From Chelonoidis abingdonii (Eukaryota > Chordata > Testudines > Testudinidae), in NCBI RefSeq assembly GCF_003597395.2, contig NC_133774.1:34517858-34581857 (forward strand): DNA of 64,000 nucleotides. The letters run 5' to 3'. Below the pieces are notes generated by a model that saw only the letters and a list, made by a program, of their open reading frames with translations, was not told the DNA's origin and ran no database searches. Of this stretch, positions 23,701-35,352 are shown in pieces. The translations under genes and the position numbers were made by a program. Positions within the stretch are counted from its first letter, which is position 1; every line of letters starts with the position of its first letter.

Positions 23701-24157
23701 TGTAGTTTACCTGGTAGATGTCTGTGCTGTAGTGTTGAAGGTTCATATTTCAAACTCTGATGATTATTCATTATGGGGAGGTTGTTACAGTTGTACATAA
23801 ATGGTTTTAAGTTTTGCATACCAAAAAAACTAGGAAATTACATACAAAAATCTGTGTTAAAAGAATATTATTTTTTCAAGCATTCTGAAACATCCATCTC
23901 CCTTCTGCGTATGTATTATGATAGTCTTTAACTACATCACGTACTATTTTTTGTCACAGAATACCTATTTCATTCAGTGCACAGGTTGAATGTTGCACAG
24001 ACAACTGTAAATCTGGCATTTCCTAACTTTTGAGTGTTTGACTTTGCAGCCTAGATAGATAACCTTTTAACAGTTAGAATATATAATTTAGAACACATGG
24101 AGCCTTTCACTTCTAGAGCATAAGGGAATATTCAGTTCAGGAGCATAGTAACTGACA
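17720..24157. other. ITGA1 intron 1, long repeat-poor AT-rich stretch
   Basis: No exon or RNA gene recognised. It holds A-runs at 18052-18066 and 19071-19082 and an AT-rich patch at 21060-21090. At about 20985-21270 there is a hAT-like stretch ('catcagtggttcaggaacc', later 'gagccacttgcaactcttga') whose ends I could not prove. The 23580-23620 G-rich patch is simple sequence. It is unusually free of recent insertions compared with 24-50 kb. Confidence 0.45.
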
Positions 24158-24165
24158 GCCATAAC

Positions 24166-24914
24166 TGGGGCTCTACCAAATTCACAGTCCATATTGGTCA
24201 ATTTCAGGTCATAGCATACCATAAAATAGTAAATTTCATGATTTCATCTATTTAAATCTGAAATTTCATGGTGATGTAATTGTAGGGGTCCTGATCCAAA
24301 AAGGAGTTGCATGGGGTGTGTCACCAGGTTTTTATGGGGAAGATCTTTTAACACAGATTTTTATATGTAATTTCCTTTTGTATGCAAAAGTAAAATCCAT
24401 TTATGTATAATTGTTACAACCTCCCCATAATGCATGATCAACAGGGTTTGAAACATGAACCTTCAACACTGCAGCACAGCCAGCTACCCTTACTTCTGCG
24501 CTGCTGCTGGCAGAGGTACTGCATTCAGAGCTGGGCAGCTGGAGAGCAGTGGCTACTGGCCAGGAACCCAGCTCTGATGGCAGAGCCACCGCCAGCAGCA
24601 GCACAGAAGTAAGGATGGCCTGATATGGTATTGCCACCTTTACTTCTGCACTACTGCTGGTGGAGCATTGCCTTCAGAGCTGGGCACCCAGCCAACGGCT
24701 GCAACTGTCTGGCCACCCAGCTCTGAAGGCAGCGCAGAAGTAAAGGTGACAATACTGTGACCCTCCTGCATCTCCTTTTTGAGTCAGGACCCCCAGATTA
24801 AGAAACTCTGGTCTCTCCCATGAAATATGTATAGTATAGGGTAAAAGCACCCAAAAGACCAGATTTCACAGTCCATGACATGTTTTTCATGGCTGTGAAT
24901 TTGGTAGGGCCCTA
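24166..24914. mobile_element. Non-autonomous hAT-like element, copy 2, with 8-bp target duplication
   Basis: Flanked by GCCATAAC (24158-24165) and GCCATGAC (24915-24922), an 8-bp duplication with one mismatch as expected for hAT. The ends tGGGGCTCTACCAAATTCAC and the complement of GTGAATTTGGTAGGGCCCTA form inverted repeats. It is 749 bp with no transposase. Internal 'gctctgaaggcag' blocks are shared with 15210-15970. Confidence 0.8.
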
Positions 24915-25224
24915 GCCATGACTATTTTGGAGGTTGAGTAGCCTTATATGAAATAAATTTGTCGTCTCAATTTAGTTCTTAGTGGGCATTTGTTTACATC
25001 ACACTAGGACCCCAACAAGGGCATTGAATAGGAGTGAGGCACGCTAGAAGAGTTATGTGAAGATGCTTATACTTCTGCTACTTATTCTGCATCTGTTGTG
25101 AGAATTAATATTTCCATCTCTAGTACCTTTCATGAGCGCTACATTTAAAAAAAAAAAAAGAGAAACCTGCAGTCTCCTTTTGTAGATTCCCTACAGGCAC
25201 TGAAGTGATTGAACTTATGCCACT

Positions 25225-25760
25225 AAAGATATGTCTGCACTTAAAATGCTGCATTGGTGTAGGTAATCCACCTCCTTGAGAGTACTCCTGAGGGAATTCT
25301 GTACCAAAAAATTAAAAATTCTGCACCAAAAAATTAAAATATCTGTGCACAGTATTTTAAAATGCTACAAAATTCTGCATGTTATTTGTCATAACACAAT
25401 ATAAGCACTCCAGTTTCAATTATTTTGGTAATTTATTTCAAAATACTTGTCAGCAAATATTTGGCAACAATACAGAGACACAAAAATTCCCCTAGGAGGA
25501 GGGAGTTAAAGAAACCCTATGACAGCCTAATTCTTGTTTCTCTGCCCCCTCCCCCTAGAGCCCAGCCAGAGCCAGACACTCACACTCCCTCCCCCTCATA
25601 GTCAAGCCATGGGGCCCTCCCCAGCCCAGACACTCACACCCCCTATCCTCCAGAGGCCAGCTGAAGCCCCCACACAGAATTCCGTGGACCTACCACTCTC
25701 TTCACCAGGGTGTTAGTCTGCTATAGCTATGTCTTTCCGGGGTGTGGATTATTCACACCC
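25225..25760. repeat. Composite repeat with 'attctgcaccaaaaaatta' blocks
   Basis: Near 25295-25345 the block 'attctg(c/t)accaaaaaatta' occurs twice in tandem. It lies between 'atatgtctgcactt' (25230) and 'gctatgtctttcc' (25726), which look like opposing ends of a TIR element. I read this as one short element inserted into another, but neither is clearly bounded. Confidence 0.35.
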
Positions 25761-26451
25761 CTGAGAGATAAATGTAAATTCCTGGTGTAGACCAGGGTCA
25801 GTATTTAGTTTTAAGGTTAAAAGCAACAGTTGACATATACCTAGTTGACCTAACAATTTAATACCTTGGGCACTATGGAATTGCCTTGTTAAAATTAAAC
25901 TATGTGTAGCCACTGTGATTTCTAAAGAATGATGCATATTCCAGGAATGTGTGGGTTGAAATGGATTGCTTTGAATTACAATAAACAGTTTCTGCTCTAT
26001 GGAACATGGGCCCTCTGAATCCAGTTCCACTGGTTATGATAATCAGTACGGTAAAGTAAACAATTATTTCCGTTCTTATTAATTAGGCAACCACTATTAC
26101 AGATCAAACCATCTTGTTTAAAGTGACTCAATGATCATTATGTAATAGTTGGCCCTTATACAGCACTTTTCACCAGAACATTTTTAAGTGTTTTACAAAC
26201 ATAGAAACATTTGTGAGGGAACTTGAATTTGGTTGCTCTACTTTCCCAGGAATTATAAGTGCTGGATGTGGAAGCTCATACCTTGTGCTGTCCTTCCCTT
26301 CCCCCCACCAAGTAGGAGTTCTAGAATGTTAAATTAAATTGGAAATGTTGCAATATGGAAGAAAATACCTTAAATACACCAGATAAATAGATTCTTAACT
26401 ATACTTTCCTAAACTTGACAAAACTAAGATCCACATTCTCTTCTACACCTA

Positions 26452-26593
26452 GGCCATGGCTACACTTGCAAGTTGCAGCGCTGGTGAGGGGGTTACAGCG
26501 CTGCAACTTAGCAGGTGTCTACGGCCTTGTCTACACTTGCAAGTTACAGCGCTGGTGAGGGGGTTACAGCGCTGCAACTTAGCAGGTGTCTAC
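26452..26593. repeat. 71-bp tandem duplication of the transposon left end
   Basis: 26452-26522 and 26523-26593 are near-identical 71-bp units, each with the terminal 'tacacttgcaagtt' motif and ending 'agcaggtgtctac'. They differ by only a few bases near the start and in 'gttgcag/gttacag'. Confidence 0.85.
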
Positions 26594-26857
26594 ACTTAAA
26601 AGCTCAGCCAGCGCTGCAACTCCCTGTTTGCAGCGCTGGCTGTACACCTGGGTCCGCTTCCGGTGTAGCGAGTCCAGCGCTGCTGTTGCAGCGCTGGTCA
26701 TCAGGTGTGGACACTCACCAGCGTTTTTATTGGCCTCCAGGGTATTAGGACTTATCCCAGCATTCCTTTTCAGCCTCTCTGGTCACCGGCTTAGCACTCC
26801 ACTGCCCTGGGTTCAGGCCGGAGAGGAGAGGGGAGGTGTAGAGTAACCCGAGAGGGA

Positions 26858-26963
26858 AGCGGGGCTTGCCGCGCTCTGGCCGGAGCTCCGGCCGGGAGAG
26901 CGGGGCTTGCCGCACTCTGGCCGGAGCTCCGGCGGGAGAGCGGGGCTTGCCACACTCTGGCTA
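26858..26963. repeat. GC-rich minisatellite, about 40-bp unit
   Basis: Three units starting at 26858, 26899 and 26939, each with 'agcggggcttgcc' and 'ctctggc'. The first two also share 'cggagctccgg'. Inside the TIR transposon. Confidence 0.75.
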
Positions 26964-27929
26964 GTTGCAGACCATGGAGGACCTCTCATAGAATTGTCAG
27001 ATGCTTCTGTAAACACACACACAAATACTTCTCCGCCCTTTTATCCAAGGAAAGGAAATAACAAGTATAGATCAAAATGCAAAACACCAAACCATTTATT
27101 TTCATCCTCTATTCTACATCACTACAAAGCCTGGCTTTAATCCGAGTTCTGCGTTAACTTGAAGACAACGCTACACTTTTCCGTCATGACCAGATGCAAA
27201 GGCAATTCACTTGTGCCCAGGAGATCTACATTTGTTCCTGGCTCCTTGCATGCCTCTGCTTAAGCATTTTGTATGGTATGTAAACCACAGTCACAGGAGC
27301 TTTCCTTTCAGCCCTGAGGACAGGTATGGCCGGACTTTACAGACGCAGTTGGACAGCCCTTTCAAACCAGCTAGAACGGAGCTCCCGCGGAGAGCGGGCT
27401 TGCCGCCCTCCGGCTGGAGCCCCGGCCAGACGCGCGGCAAGCTCCGCGACTCCACAATCCCGCGCTGGACGCCCGGCCGGAGCGGGCTAGCCCCCGCCGC
27501 GGACTCTAGCTGGGAGCGGGGCATGCTTGCGCTCAGCCGCCGGCCTTCACTCAAGGAGCGGACCATGGAGCAGACTGCTGCCGGGGATGGGTAAGTTTAA
27601 AAAAAAAAAAAATAATAAAAAGGTGCCGCTCTTTAGGGTGGCGGGTCCGATTCCTGCGCAGGGGTCCATTGAACAGGAAGTGGAATGACCCGCACCCTTC
27701 CGTCCCCTTCCCCACAACCCACAGCGCCAAAATGGGACCAGGTGCTCTGTGGATAGCTTCCCACAATGCACCACTCACAACAGTGCTGCAACTGGTGCAA
27801 GTGTGGACACACTGCAGCGCTGGTCGCTGTCAGTGTGGACACACTGCAGCGCTGGCCGTACACAGCTGTACGAGCACAGCTGTAACTACCAGCGCTGCAA
27901 AACTGCCAGTGTAGCCACAGCCCTAGTCT

Positions 27930-29305
27930 CTGTGCAGTGCAGCAAGGGTAGGGTCACAAAGGAGCAAACACAACTTCCTGATTTTTGTGTTTCTTCTCCA
28001 TTCACCGCAGCATAGTTTAGAACAGCCTAGGGTCTGCCTTAAACAATGGCAGCTGTTAACATCCTCCAAGGAGCTGTCAGCTAGTTAAGACTAGTTGAAA
28101 TACAATATAGCTTCTGGCATACCCTGTAAGCTGAGGCTGGAAGGAAAGGGTAACTGGCCAGTTTCCAGCCTCTTTGTACTGCTGGAGCTATAAAGTTGAG
28201 AGCTTATTGATGTAAGAGAATATGATAAAACTATAAAGTGCAAGTGTTTATTTACAAGAGTTCATTTCCCTGTACATGTTGGTAGCACTCAATTCTTCTC
28301 TCAGACAATTATAGCTTTTTAAAAAAAGGTGTTGAGCACTTATAGCTCCTATTGGCTTCTGAAGATGAGACCATTGATGAGCGTTGCCAAAAATAAAGTA
28401 TTCTACATGAGCCTGGCAACATTCTGCTCACTTAGGACAAGCAGTGTCTAAAATAGTGAATAAAATGCAAGATTTTTCCTAACTAGTAAATATTCAAGTT
28501 ATCTTTGCAAGGCTGACCTAGATGTTCTGCTAGGATACTAACTTTCTTGTATTCGCTGGAGTCTTAAATGTACCATGGGTGGGAAACGTAAAGTAACAGC
28601 AGTAATTATCCATGTATAAAAGCTCTGGTTTTTAGGACTAATTGTGAAAATTAGATTTCTCTCGTCCTCAAAATCAAAACATCAAAATTAAGGTTTTAAA
28701 CTTAAAAAAAAATCAGCTTAAATAAATCCTCTGCATGGCTGGTGCCAGTCTACTCTTTGTTTTTTATTAGACAGTGAAGCAACTTTAAGCCAGAGCTTAA
28801 ATTAAATTAAATTTTCAAGACTGTCAGCTAGCTCGCAGATAAAAGGTCCTTAAATAAGTACTGAGCATCAAACTCCCCTGCTAACAACACAAAAGGTGCT
28901 TAAAGCTTCTGCTGCTGGCCAGATCCTCCACCTCCATGCAGTCTGTGGGCATAGACATTATGGAAGCCATATATTATACATACAACTGAAGATGCACATT
29001 CACTGCTTCAAATTGAAAATCTCTTGAAATTATTTTAGCTCGTTGGAGAAATTATCAATTTTTACACAAAAATCTAAAAACCTCCTCATTTTAATTCTAA
29101 AATGAATGTGATTTTTAGTCTGAACACCTTCCTAAAGTGTTGTTAATTTTTTTCACCTAAGATATTTTTTGAACTAGTTCAGCTGATGAACTGCAGTCTG
29201 CAATGGCAATAGCAGGTACACGTCTATTGAGTATAATGCACTCCAAATAAACCACACAAAAGAGAAATTTCAGATATAGCCACAGCATCATAATTAAAAA
29301 AAAAA
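27930..29305. other. ITGA1 intron 1, nothing recognised
   Basis: AT-rich intronic sequence with an A-run at 29296-29312 at its end. No exon, RNA gene or clear repeat. Confidence 0.4.
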
Positions 29306-29311
29306 AAAAAA

Positions 29312-30285
29312 ATTCCCCTCTCACCCCTATGGGTTGTATGTGTCTTCCTCAACCTCGGGTCCTCTACCAGAGGCCTGGGAGTTTGAGGGTTCTGCGCAGT
29401 ATCTTAGCTGTTCCTAGCACTGCACTCTTCTGGACAGGAGCTCTGATGTTGTTCCTGGGATCTGTTGGAACCACTCACCCAGCTTAGGAGTCACAGCCCC
29501 AAGTGCTCCTACCACACTGGGACCACTTTGGCCTTCACTTTCCACATCCTCTCTAGTTCTCTTTCAGCCCTGGTACTTCTCCAGCTTCTCATATTCCTTC
29601 TTCCTGATGTTGCTGTCACTTGGCACTGCTATATCTATCACCACCGCTGTCTCTGCTCCTTGTCCATCACACGATGTCTGTTGATTGCGCTAGACTTGCC
29701 TGTCCGTCTGGATCTGGAAGTCCCACAGAATCTTAGCCCTGGAGGGTCTTGGGAGGGTCTAGCCCATACGCTGGGCAGTATGTTCCTGTACACAATGCAG
29801 CCACTTGGTTGTGCCGTTCAGTGTATGCTGTTCCTGCTGCATCTACATCCTGCCACTATGTGTTGGACTGTCTCTGAGGCCTCTCTGCACAGTCTGCACT
29901 GTGGTCCTCTCTAGTGTGGTAGACCCCTGCTTCAATGGATCGGTGCTCAGTGCCTGTTCCTGTGCTGCTATGATCAGTGCCTCAGTGCTGTCTTTTAGTC
30001 CAGCTCTTTCCAGCCACTGTAGGATTTCCAATGTCAGCCACTTCAGCTATCTGTCGATGGTACATCCCATGCAGGGTCTTGTCTTGCCATGGCACTTCTT
30101 CTGCTGCTTTTCTCCCATGTTGCTGCTGCTCAGGCCATTCTTAGGCATTCTTTCAGAGCTCATTTTGGGTTTTGGCCTCTGCTTCTCTAGTGTATCTCCT
30201 TAGCCTGGTAGCCAGTGCTGTGAGCCTTTGTTTAGCAGTCTCTAGGGCTTCAGATGGAGTCAGGCCCTTGTATATATAATTTTTT
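29312..30285 (-). mobile_element. Dead non-LTR retrotransposon, restriction-like endonuclease type (R4/Dong-like)
   Basis: Minus-strand translation in shifting frames gives blocks I recognise from the C-terminal part of R4-like LINE proteins. These are WLERAGLKDSTEALIIAAQE (about 30005-29950), then DFQIQTD near 29715, then IDIAVPSDSNIRKKEYEKLE (about 29640-29580), then VTPKLGEW near 29480. The IDIAVPSDS block is the nuclease core of the PD-(D/E)XK type. Several frameshifts and stops interrupt it. The open frame on the opposite strand (29465-29914) is an antisense shadow. Exact clade assignment is inference. Confidence 0.65.
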
Positions 30286-30289
30286 TGCA

Positions 30290-31340
30290 CTTACTTCAGC
30301 TAACTAAGAGGTCCAACTGATAAATTAAGTTCTCAGGGGCTCCATGGAGGACTTAAATCCTAGCCCAATTAGTGAATCCATTCACAGGAGGTTATCTTTC
30401 ACCTGACACCTATATATAACATGGATAATATTCCTCTTATAAGTAAAATGAAGATAACTAACTTACAGATACTAATATGCAGTACAGTGAGTTTGTTACA
30501 GTCTTTGTTTTATCTGTCGCAGACCATAATAGAAGTGAATGTGCTTATACAAAATGTGAGAGAGGGTAGTAGCAAGTTTGGCATGCCTCAATTGATTTGA
30601 TAGTTGTCCGTCAATTTAAAAATATATATCTCAAAACAGATATGTCTCAATGAATGAAATAATATAATTCAGAAACATTATAGTGTAAACCATTCTTCAT
30701 ACAGAACTTGATATATGAAAACATCTGTCACTAATACACTTCTATTTCTGTCTATGACAAACTCAACATATCAACCTAATTACTACCAAAAGATGACACA
30801 TTTAAACATGTACCTTCTAAAGACGTGCAGTATTTTGACAGAGCAGAACAGACTATTCGATGTTGGAATTTAGTATCTAGATAATTGGGGATGCGGAGAT
30901 GCTTCCATTTGACCTCCATTTACAAGAAGTACAGGCTCTATTTCTTAAAGAGCTGGGGCTCCTCCCTGGCAAAATTACAACAGTGGAACTAATTGAATAT
31001 TGCTTTCTTTTCCTGTACTGCTTATAGTAATCACTAAAAATCCCTATGCTACTTGCAGCTGTAACTGCTAGTTATTTTTTTTAAAATCTTAAAAAATAAC
31101 TATCTCAAACAATATTACTTGGCAAGTTGATTTCTGTGAAGAATTAGCACATTAAAAGCAATGGAAGATAGCAACACTTACAGTGATGCTTTCATGTTAA
31201 TCTAGATTTGATTTCCACTACCATAATTACATATTTTCTTCTGTCTCATTGGCTATTTAACATTTAACATCATCTAATTAACATCTAGGTAAGTATCTTT
31301 CCAATAACTACTACGAATAGCAAGATACTTCCAAGACGTT
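30290..31340. other. ITGA1 intron 1, nothing recognised
   Basis: AT-rich, no coding signal and no repeat I can name. Confidence 0.4.
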
Positions 31341-31692
31341 CACATTGTGTCTAAGAACATAACATATAGGATCCAACCAATAGTCCATCTAGTCCAACAT
31401 CCTGTCTTCTGACAGTGGCCAATACCAGATGCTTCAGAGGGAAAAACAGAACAGGACAATTATCCAGTGGTCCCCCCCTTGTCGTCCAGTTCCAGCATCT
31501 GGCCGTCCAAGGCTTAGGGACACCCAGAGCATGGGGTTGCATCCCTGATGATCTTGGATAATAGCAATTGATGGACCTATTCTCCATGAACTTGTCTAAT
31601 TATTTTTTTTAATACAGTTATACATTTGGGCTTCACAAGATGCCCTGGCAAAGAGTTACACAGGCTAATAGTTCATTGTGTGAAGTACTTCC

Positions 31693-32200
31693 ACTGGCAT
31701 GAGCGGCAGGTATCATAGGCACAGAAAGGCTTTGCCTTCCCAAAGAGCCTGATGTGTCTCTGCGCATGCTTCACCCCATCCTGCCTGCTGTTCCATTTGT
31801 GCCAGAGGCTTGGGCAGGCAGGCTGGGAGCTGCAGTGCACCCCTGGGGCCATGCCACACCACCCGTCTTGCTGGCGCTGGGGCCGCGCTGCCTGCCCACT
31901 GCTGGGACCTTTCCAGCTGTACCACCTGCCCAGCACTGGGGCTGGCGGCACACTGGCCGTGCTGCCTGTTTGGGGCTGAAGGGGGCTGGCCAAATGGGGG
32001 TCAGGCCCAGGAGTGCAGCCTGGGGAGGCTGCGGCCACACTGCCCTGTGCTCTTGGGCCAGGGGCACTAGGGGCGCTAGCCTGGGACAGGGGACAGTGGC
32101 CACAGTGGGGGCTGGGTTCTGGTGAGCACGGACTCGGGCAGAAGGGGTGGAGTTGGAGGGCTAGCCTCCCCAAGCTAGGAGTTCACTCACCGCCCACGTC
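31693..32200. repeat. GC-rich insertion of unknown class inside CR1
   Basis: CR1 breaks after 'gaagtacttcc' near 31691 and resumes at about 32201 ('attgtttttttttaaaattt'). The insert is G+C-rich and turtle-repeat-like. Its open frames, including a 166-codon one on the minus strand (31673-32173), are compositional. The imperfect edges 'cactggcatgagcgg' and 'ccgcccacgtccattg' could be decayed inverted ends. Confidence 0.45.
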
Positions 32201-32488
32201 CATTGTTTTTTTTTAAAATTTGCTGCCTGTTAATTGGGCCACTCCTGGTTCTTGTGTTATGTGAAGGGGTAAATAACACTTTCTTATTCACTTTCCCCAC
32301 ACCATTCATAATTTTATAGACCTCTATCACATCTCCCCTTAGTCATCTCTTTTCTAAACTGAACAGTCCCAATCTTTCAATCTCTCCTCATATAAAAACT
32401 GTTCTATAAGCCTAATAATTTTTGTTGCCCTTCTCTGTACTTTTTCCAGTTCTGGCATTATGATATTTTTCTGTCTTGTTATCTAACC

Positions 32489-32708
32489 AGGGGTTCTCAA
32501 ATTGGGGGTCGGGACGCCTCAGGGGGTCCACAAGGTTATTACATGGAGAGGTTGTGAGCTGTCAGCCTTCATCCCAAACCCCAGTTTACCTCCAGCATTT
32601 ACAATGGTGTTAAGTATATTAAAAAGTGTTTTTCACTTGTAAGGAGGGTCACACTCAGAGGCTTGGTATGTGAAAGGGGTCACCAGTAGAAAAGTATGAG
32701 AACCACTG
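32489..32708. mobile_element. Non-autonomous hAT element nested in CR1
   Basis: The left end is (C)AGGGGTTCTCAAATTGGGG and the right end is the complement of CAGTGGTTCTCATACTTTTC, the common 'GGTTCTCAAAC' hAT terminus. It is flanked by ATCTAACC (32481-32488) and ATCCAACC (32709-32716), an 8-bp duplication with one mismatch. Removing it restores the CR1 reading order. Confidence 0.75.
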
Positions 32709-33385
32709 ATCCAACCCTTTCCTAATGAATCTTAACATTGTTAGCCTTTTTGACTGCCACTGCACATCGAGCAGGTGTTTTCAGAGAACTATCCACGATG
32801 ACTCCCAGATCTCTTTCTTGAATGATAACAGCTAATTTAGACCCCATCGTTTTGTATGCATGGTTGGGATTATGTTTTCCAATGTGCATTTTTTTGCATA
32901 TATCAACACTGAATATCATCTCTTATTTTGTTGCAGTCACCTCGTTTTGTGAGATCCCTTTGTAATTCTTTGGAATTTGCTTTGGATTTAACTATCTTGA
33001 GTAATTTTGTTTTGTCTGAAAACTTTGCCACCTCACTGTTTACCCCTTTTTCCAGATAATTTATGAATATGTTGAACAGCACAGGTCCCAGTACAGATCC
33101 TTGGGGGAACCTGCTATTTACTCTTTCCACTGTGAAAACTGACCATTTATTCCTACACTTTGTTTCCTATCTTTTAGCCAGTTACTGATCCATGAGAGGA
33201 CCTTCCATCTTATCCTATGATTGCTTACTTTGCTTAAGAGCCTTTGGTGAGGAAACTTTTCAAAGGCTTTCCGAAAGACCAAGTACACCATCTCCACTGG
33301 ATCACCATTATCCAGATGTTTTGTTGACCCCCTCAAAGAATTCTAATAGGTCAATGAGGCCTGATTTCCCTCAAAACATTTGTTA

Positions 33386-34821
33386 ACACCAAAACATATT
33401 TATAACATTTTACAATATGAGCTGGTATTATGTCCTAACATCTCTAATTTTGCCTCTAAATCATCTCACTTCATTCATATTTTACTGGGCTTTCTTACTA
33501 TCAAGCCCAAATTTAGCCCCAAAAACCTATTCTCGACTTCCATTTTAGCACATTTGAGCATTAGTTGGCTTTTTTTATTTGTTTGTTTATTTTGCTAAAA
33601 TTATAGAGGTTTCTCAAGTCCTGATGACCTAAATATTATGAATAAAAAAGAATTGAAGATCATTTTAATATTTTTACATGGGACCCACTGCAATGGCCAT
33701 TAAAGTCAACACAAAGGTTCTCTTTGACTTTAATGGACTTTGGATCAGGAATATAAACAGTGACTGAACATTGTACTATCTTCCAAATGAAAAACTTAAT
33801 GTATTATTAGAATTACCCATTTATTTTTCCTGCAAAAAACATGAATAGGGCTTGTGTGCTAAGAAATTCCAAGAGTGGAAGCTACTTTCCCATTTGACTC
33901 TGAAACTTTTTCTTTGCCCACTTTCATGTTTGCATTACAATTGGGTTTTCTATTACGTAATTATACAGCATATATACCATAAGCAAAATTAATGTCACGT
34001 TGTAACAAAAGTTAGATGCTTGAAGTCCCGATCCCTGTTCTTAGTGATTCCATGGCACAGTACTGAGCCTTATATTGAGAAGTTTTTCATATCACTGAGA
34101 TATTAATATTTAACCCCTGTAGAGCTTTAAGATGCACAATGCATATCCTACATAAGACTACTGAGGCTTTCAGGATACCTGTATGACTGCATGCATTTTT
34201 GCTGTACCATAGCAAATTACAAGTCTGTCCTTAAACATTCTGTTCCAAGGTCAGTTCTAAAAGCTAGTTGCAGTAGGATGTGCAACTGACCTGGAGTTGA
34301 GACTAATTCGGTCCTTTGCTCCCTAGGCTAGCTGTGCTTGAGAGGATCACATAAGGATGGTTGCTATTCCTTTTGGAGGACTTTGTCTTTTCCTTCAGCC
34401 TGTACTGAGTCAGAATGAGGCCTGAATGTCTACGTGTTCAGCACATGGCATGGCAGACTCAAGGGTTTGTGGCTATTGAGGATCAAAGAAGTGAGAAAAA
34501 TAGCTATTTTCAGAAAAGGTTTATGCTGAAGTTCCATTTCTCAAATTACTTCTACTCTATCTGCCTCTAGCCAGCCAAGCTTTGTGGAGATCTTCTCAGA
34601 GAGGGAGAAATCCACTGGAAAGCTGTTTGGGAAGATAAATAATGGTGTAGCCTGGACTGGCTATGAACAAGTCAAGAGGGCAAAAACGGTTCTTGGGCAT
34701 TTCTAGTGAGATGCGAACAATATTTTTTAGGTAGCCCTCAGTTTTGACAACTGGGCTCTGATGCTTATATTTCATAGAATGCAGGAAGAGAGTTGTTATA
34801 TTTTCTTTTTCCACTCTAGAA
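33386..34821. other. ITGA1 intron 1, nothing recognised
   Basis: No exon or named repeat apart from a faint palindromic piece near 33685-33750 ('ttaaagtcaaca' and 'tgactttaatgga'). Confidence 0.4.
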
Positions 34822-34826
34822 ATGAG

Positions 34827-35347
34827 TGTAACGGGGTCCCCGGGGTGCATCCTGGGCCATGGGACCACTGAGCCCTCCAACCCACCAGCGTGGGCTATGC
34901 CTCACACTGTGATGCTCCACTTACACAGCCATCCACAGGAAGGGACATACCTAACTGAGTTACCTTCTTCCAGAACCTAGAAAGATTCTTGCTGTGATGA
35001 GTTAGGCAGTCCCCATTGGTCAAACAGTCTCCATGGCATATGTGCTTTCTCTAAGGAGCCTCTGGGATAGTGGATGGGCCATGAATGCCAATTTGGCCAG
35101 TGCTCCTTTGTCCTTACAGAAAATCTGGTTGTAGGTGTCTCCTCACCATGCAACATATTTTAATAGCACATATAGCAGTACTTCATAACTTCACATACAA
35201 TGACAATACATAAAATCCATCAGGATCTTAATGTTCAACAAATCAAGACTTTTAAAATGATACCTCACAAAGCATACTTTGTACAAAACATATCATAATT
35301 ATATGACAGTAGTGAATATGGGGGTTCTAGGGTGCTACTTTGTCACT
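34827..35347. mobile_element. Probable solo LTR with 5-bp target duplication
   Basis: It begins TGTAACGGGGTCCCC, a start I associate with turtle LTRs, and ends near 'ggggttctagggtgctac...gtcact'. The flanks ATGAG (34822-34826) and ATGAG (35348-35352) are an exact 5-bp repeat. The last bases are CT rather than CA, which may be a mutation. No internal genes. Confidence 0.5.
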
Positions 35348-35352
35348 ATGAG

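Larger units (their letters stand above)
26451..27926. mobile_element. TIR DNA transposon, non-autonomous, about 1.5 kb
   Basis: The left end (taggccatggctacacttgc) and the reverse complement of the right end (ctagggctgtggctacactg) are matching inverted repeats. Both are followed by 'gcagcgctgg' blocks repeated many times in each subterminal region. The interior is GC-rich and has no transposase; open frames such as 27211-27594 are low-complexity. The superfamily is uncertain because the target duplication is not clear. The left terminus is tandemly duplicated (26452-26593). Confidence 0.65.
31345..33385 (-). mobile_element. CR1 LINE, 3' part, interrupted by two insertions
   Basis: Antisense CR1 in good order. 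The 3' untranslated end is at 31345-31690 ('gtccatctagtccaacatcc'). The 3' coding part continues at 32215-32487 and 32709-33385. The minus-strand reverse transcriptase reads SRFPQGSVLGPVLFNIFINY (33115-33055) and, upstream, VYLVFRKAFEKFPHQRLLSK. The catalytic FADD box has become FSDK, so this copy is dead. A GC-rich stretch (about 31693-32200) and a hAT element (32489-32708) have inserted into it. Confidence 0.85.

Noticed and set aside
29465..29914. 149-codon open frame, plus strand
   Set aside because: Antisense of the R4-like LINE fragment; the meaningful blocks read on the minus strand.
31673..32173. 166-codon open frame, minus strand
   Set aside because: Lies in a GC-rich repeat-like insertion within CR1; overlapping long frames occur on both strands and in several phases, which points to composition rather than coding. 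Peptide is proline- and alanine-rich with no domain.
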